From the NCBI GenBank assembly GCA_031270875.1, contig JAISXC010000270.1, positions 1 through 7,210 on the forward strand: a DNA stretch of 7,210 bases. The letters are read 5' to 3'. Shown here in pieces: positions 5,582 through 7,210 of the stretch; within the stretch, counting starts at the first letter, position 1; each line of letters starts with the position of its first letter. The translations under genes were made by a program, and so were the position numbers. The notes under the pieces are model-generated. The model ran no database searches and had not been told where the DNA came from. It saw only the letters and a list, made by a program, of their open reading frames with translations. This DNA is from Desulfovibrio sp. Its GTDB lineage: Bacteria > Desulfobacterota > Desulfovibrionia > Desulfovibrionales > Desulfovibrionaceae.

Positions 5582-6086
5582 GGATCGTCACTCCAAAAGT
5601 GCGCGGGGCTCCGACCTCCACCAGTGAGGATGGATGTAGAGGATGCTCGAAGCACACCGTATTGTATTGCTTGTCAAAAAGGTTGTTGATCCAGAACATG
5701 AAGGTCAGGTTATCCGTTTTCACGCTTGAACTCAGATTGACCACTCCGTAACCGCCCTGCCTGAGAGTGTTGGCGTCGTTCCAGTAAAAATTCCCGACAC
5801 CTTGCAGTTCGACGCGATTCCAGCGTAGCTGCGTCCTGCCGCTGAAATTTTCCCGGTAATCGATATTCCTGCCCAGGAACTTGTTTCTTGCGTACCCGTC
5901 CCGGCTGTCAAACGCCCCGCTGACGCCGAAATACAGTTTGTCCTCTACAAGAGGAACGCGGGCGTAGATCTTCGATCCAAACTGTTCATAATCACCGAAG
6001 GTCTGTTCAAAGCCGAAGTGGGGATTGTTGTCCGGTTTTTTGGTAATGACGTTGATGACTCCTCCAAGGCTGTTCCTGCCGTTCAA
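5568..6086 (-). pseudogene. TonB-dependent outer-membrane receptor remnant (5' lost, internal barrel deletion)
   Basis: Only about 170 residues of a receptor that is normally about 600-750 remain. The upstream end starts in the last part of the plug, GRNSLGGVINVITKKP, a hallmark of TonB receptors, followed by the first barrel strands (FEQTFGDYEQFGSKIYARVP, LYFGVSGAFDSRDGY, RENFSGRTQLRWN). It then jumps directly to the last barrel strands: VGNFYWNDANTLRQGGYGVV, TFMFWINNLFDKQYNT, and the terminal GAPRTFGVTIRADF with the C-terminal aromatic Phe needed for outer-membrane insertion. Signal peptide, TonB box, most of the plug and most of the 22-strand barrel are missing, so it cannot work as a receptor. 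The frame has a TGA directly before the only nearby ATG (6092), and no ribosome binding site is visible. The ligand is unknown; the neighbouring PchR-like regulator suggests an iron chelate. Confidence 0.88.
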
Positions 6087-6087
6087 G

Positions 6088-6957
6088 GGCATTCACTTCT
6101 CCATATGCGGGCCGATGGCCGTGTGGACATGCCGTCGTTTTCCCGTGGATCTCGACATGCCGGTGATTGTTTTTGTGCTGACCCTTTCCGGCAGCGTATG
6201 TTATGAAGAAGTCCGGCATGGGGACATCGTTGCGGCCTATGAGTGCGGCAGAAACAATTTTTTTGCGGCGCAATGCGCAAGCATACATTGTGAAACAGTT
6301 TTGCAGGCAGGTCCGTCCCATTGCCATCTTGAATTTTTTCTTGAGGACGGCGCTTTGGAAGCGAATTTCGGTATGGAGGCATCGCAGAAAATCAAAGCGG
6401 CGTTCAACGTCTCTGCGGACCGATTTGACCCTTTTTCTCTCGTTGCGGTACAGGGCATCGCCTGCCCGGAAAGTCTCGCATTGGCGAAAAAAATCATCGC
6501 CTCCCGTAAAGATAAAGATATCGGGAGCCTCAGCTTGCGGGCGGCTTGTCTGGAACTTCTTTCCTTATTGGCAAAAAACCTTTGCCGTTGCAGGCCTCGC
6601 GCAGCGCTGCCGCTCAGCCCGCAGGAGACAGCGGCGTTGAAGAGATTGAAGGAAGATCTGGAATCCCGTTTCCTCGCAAAGGACAGCGTAAAGAACTTTT
6701 GCGCCCGTGCCGGAATCAATCCCTTGCGTGCGAGCCAGGGATTCATGACCCTGTTCAATACCAGCATAGGCAGGTATCGTCTGAATTGTCGCCTCGCGTA
6801 TGCGCATGATCTGCTCGTTTCCGGAACGGTCAATGTCAGCGAATGCGCCTGGGATGTCGGTTACAACAACATCAGCCACTTTGTCGCTGTTTTCAAAAAA
6901 CGCTTCGGCGTCACTCCCGGCAGCTTATTGGCGCGCCGCACGGATGCGGCCTTGTGA
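6088..6957 (+). pseudogene. AraC-family regulator, PchR/YbtA-like, 5' end lost
   Basis: The reading frame keeps about 288 residues: a ligand-sensing N-terminal half beginning GIHFSICGPMAVWT...PVIVFVLTLSG, as in the sensor domains of siderophore regulators PchR and YbtA, and a complete C-terminal double helix-turn-helix (6682-6933). The latter includes INPLRASQGFMTLFNTSIGR, LAYAHDLL, and the family signature DVGYNNISHFVAVFKKRFG-VTP. About 50 residues usually found before the GIHF segment are missing; upstream, the same strand is simply antisense to the receptor remnant. In-frame ATGs at 6046, 6055, 6115 and 6157 lack a Shine-Dalgarno, so expression is doubtful, though a shortened DNA-binding protein cannot be excluded. 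Family knowledge: such regulators bind a ferri-siderophore and activate the divergent receptor gene, which fits the arrangement here before the deletion. Confidence 0.8.
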
Positions 6958-7028
6958 GTTTCACGGTTTTTACTTCCGGCAACATGACAAAACTTGCCAT
7001 CATCCACGCCGCGGCGTAAATATGTCGC

Positions 7029-7210
7029 ATGCGGCGACACCTGGACATATCGCGACACGAGCAACACTTCGCGGACTACGCCGCCTTGGAGCGCGCCAAG
7101 GCGCATGGCGACACGGCCCCGCTTGACCTGAAAATCCGGCATACATGCCATGTGCTTGCCAATGCCCGCGACATCGTCGGCAACGGGCGGTTTTCGCCCC
7201 TTGTTGCCCG
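7029..7210 (+). CDS. Probable HD-domain protein, N-terminal 60 residues (3' cut by window)
   Basis: An open frame from ATG 7029 runs off the window after 60 codons. An in-frame TAA at 7017-7019 makes this ATG the only usable ATG start. The protein reads FADYAALERAKAHGDTAPLD then LKIRHTCHVLANARDIVGNG. The L-K-x-x-H-T...V-x-x-N-A pattern, with His38 as first metal ligand, resembles the opening helices of bacterial HD phosphohydrolase-type proteins; the diagnostic HD pair would lie beyond the window. No Shine-Dalgarno is visible upstream of the ATG, so the true start or the integrity of the gene is uncertain. The 71 bases between it and the AraC remnant contain no clear promoter or terminator. 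Confidence 0.55.
   Translation, partial: MRRHLDISRHEQHFADYAALERAKAHGDTAPLDLKIRHTCHVLANARDIVGNGRFSPLVA

Noticed and set aside
6093..6327. Minus-strand continuation of the receptor frame upstream of 6092 as its N-terminus
   Set aside because: An in-frame TGA precedes 6092, and this stretch is antisense to recognisable regulator sequence with no signal peptide or plug motif.
6984..7019. Eleven-codon open frame (MTKLAIIHAAA) before the HD gene
   Set aside because: Too short, no ribosome binding site, no regulatory codon pattern.

Overview
The window looks like a chromosomal segment of a moderately GC-rich deltaproteobacterium, most likely in the Desulfovibrio family (Desulfovibrionaceae). This is inference from the core run universal stress protein - hisC - cmk, which I remember from Desulfovibrio genomes, and from the protein style; no search was possible. 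I see no tRNA, rRNA, CRISPR array, insertion sequence or phage gene.

Layout. 1-231 is the 3' end of a UDP-glucuronate decarboxylase-type sugar-nucleotide gene (+). It converges on an unrecognised 170-residue protein (-, 320-832), with a 12-bp perfect hairpin between them. That protein is divergent from a core cluster on +: an ATP-binding-type universal stress protein (1072-1524), histidinol-phosphate aminotransferase hisC (1638-2774) and cytidylate kinase cmk (GTG start, 2806-3477). A hairpin and a 233-bp intergenic region follow, then a TPR-repeat protein (3711-4274). Both the 170-residue protein and the TPR protein sit behind near-consensus sigma-54 (-24/-12) promoters, each followed by a strong Shine-Dalgarno. 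This suggests that two otherwise uncharacterised genes are under enhancer-binding-protein control. Three stacked hairpins, the last with a T tract, separate the TPR gene from the next, convergent unit.

4483-6957 is a broken accessory locus. On the minus strand a TonB-dependent outer-membrane receptor remnant is followed 27 bp later by a SAM-dependent methyltransferase of the dimerisation-domain/Methyltransf_2 type. A PchR/YbtA-like AraC-family regulator lies divergently on +. All three are damaged. The methyltransferase carries a one-base frameshift that can be placed to within a few bases (about 4913/4914). The receptor lacks its N-terminus and has lost most of its barrel through an in-frame internal deletion (about 5814-5822). 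Receptor and regulator are fused head to head at about 6086-6088, so that both 5' ends and the shared promoter region are gone. Intact, this would read as a regulator-controlled receptor plus methyltransferase unit, plausibly for iron-siderophore or another metal complex; here it appears to be a relict.

The window ends in the first 60 residues of a probable HD-domain protein (7029 onward). The most notable content is the decay pattern of the receptor-methyltransferase-regulator locus and the two sigma-54 promoters. I do not see a complete new system.
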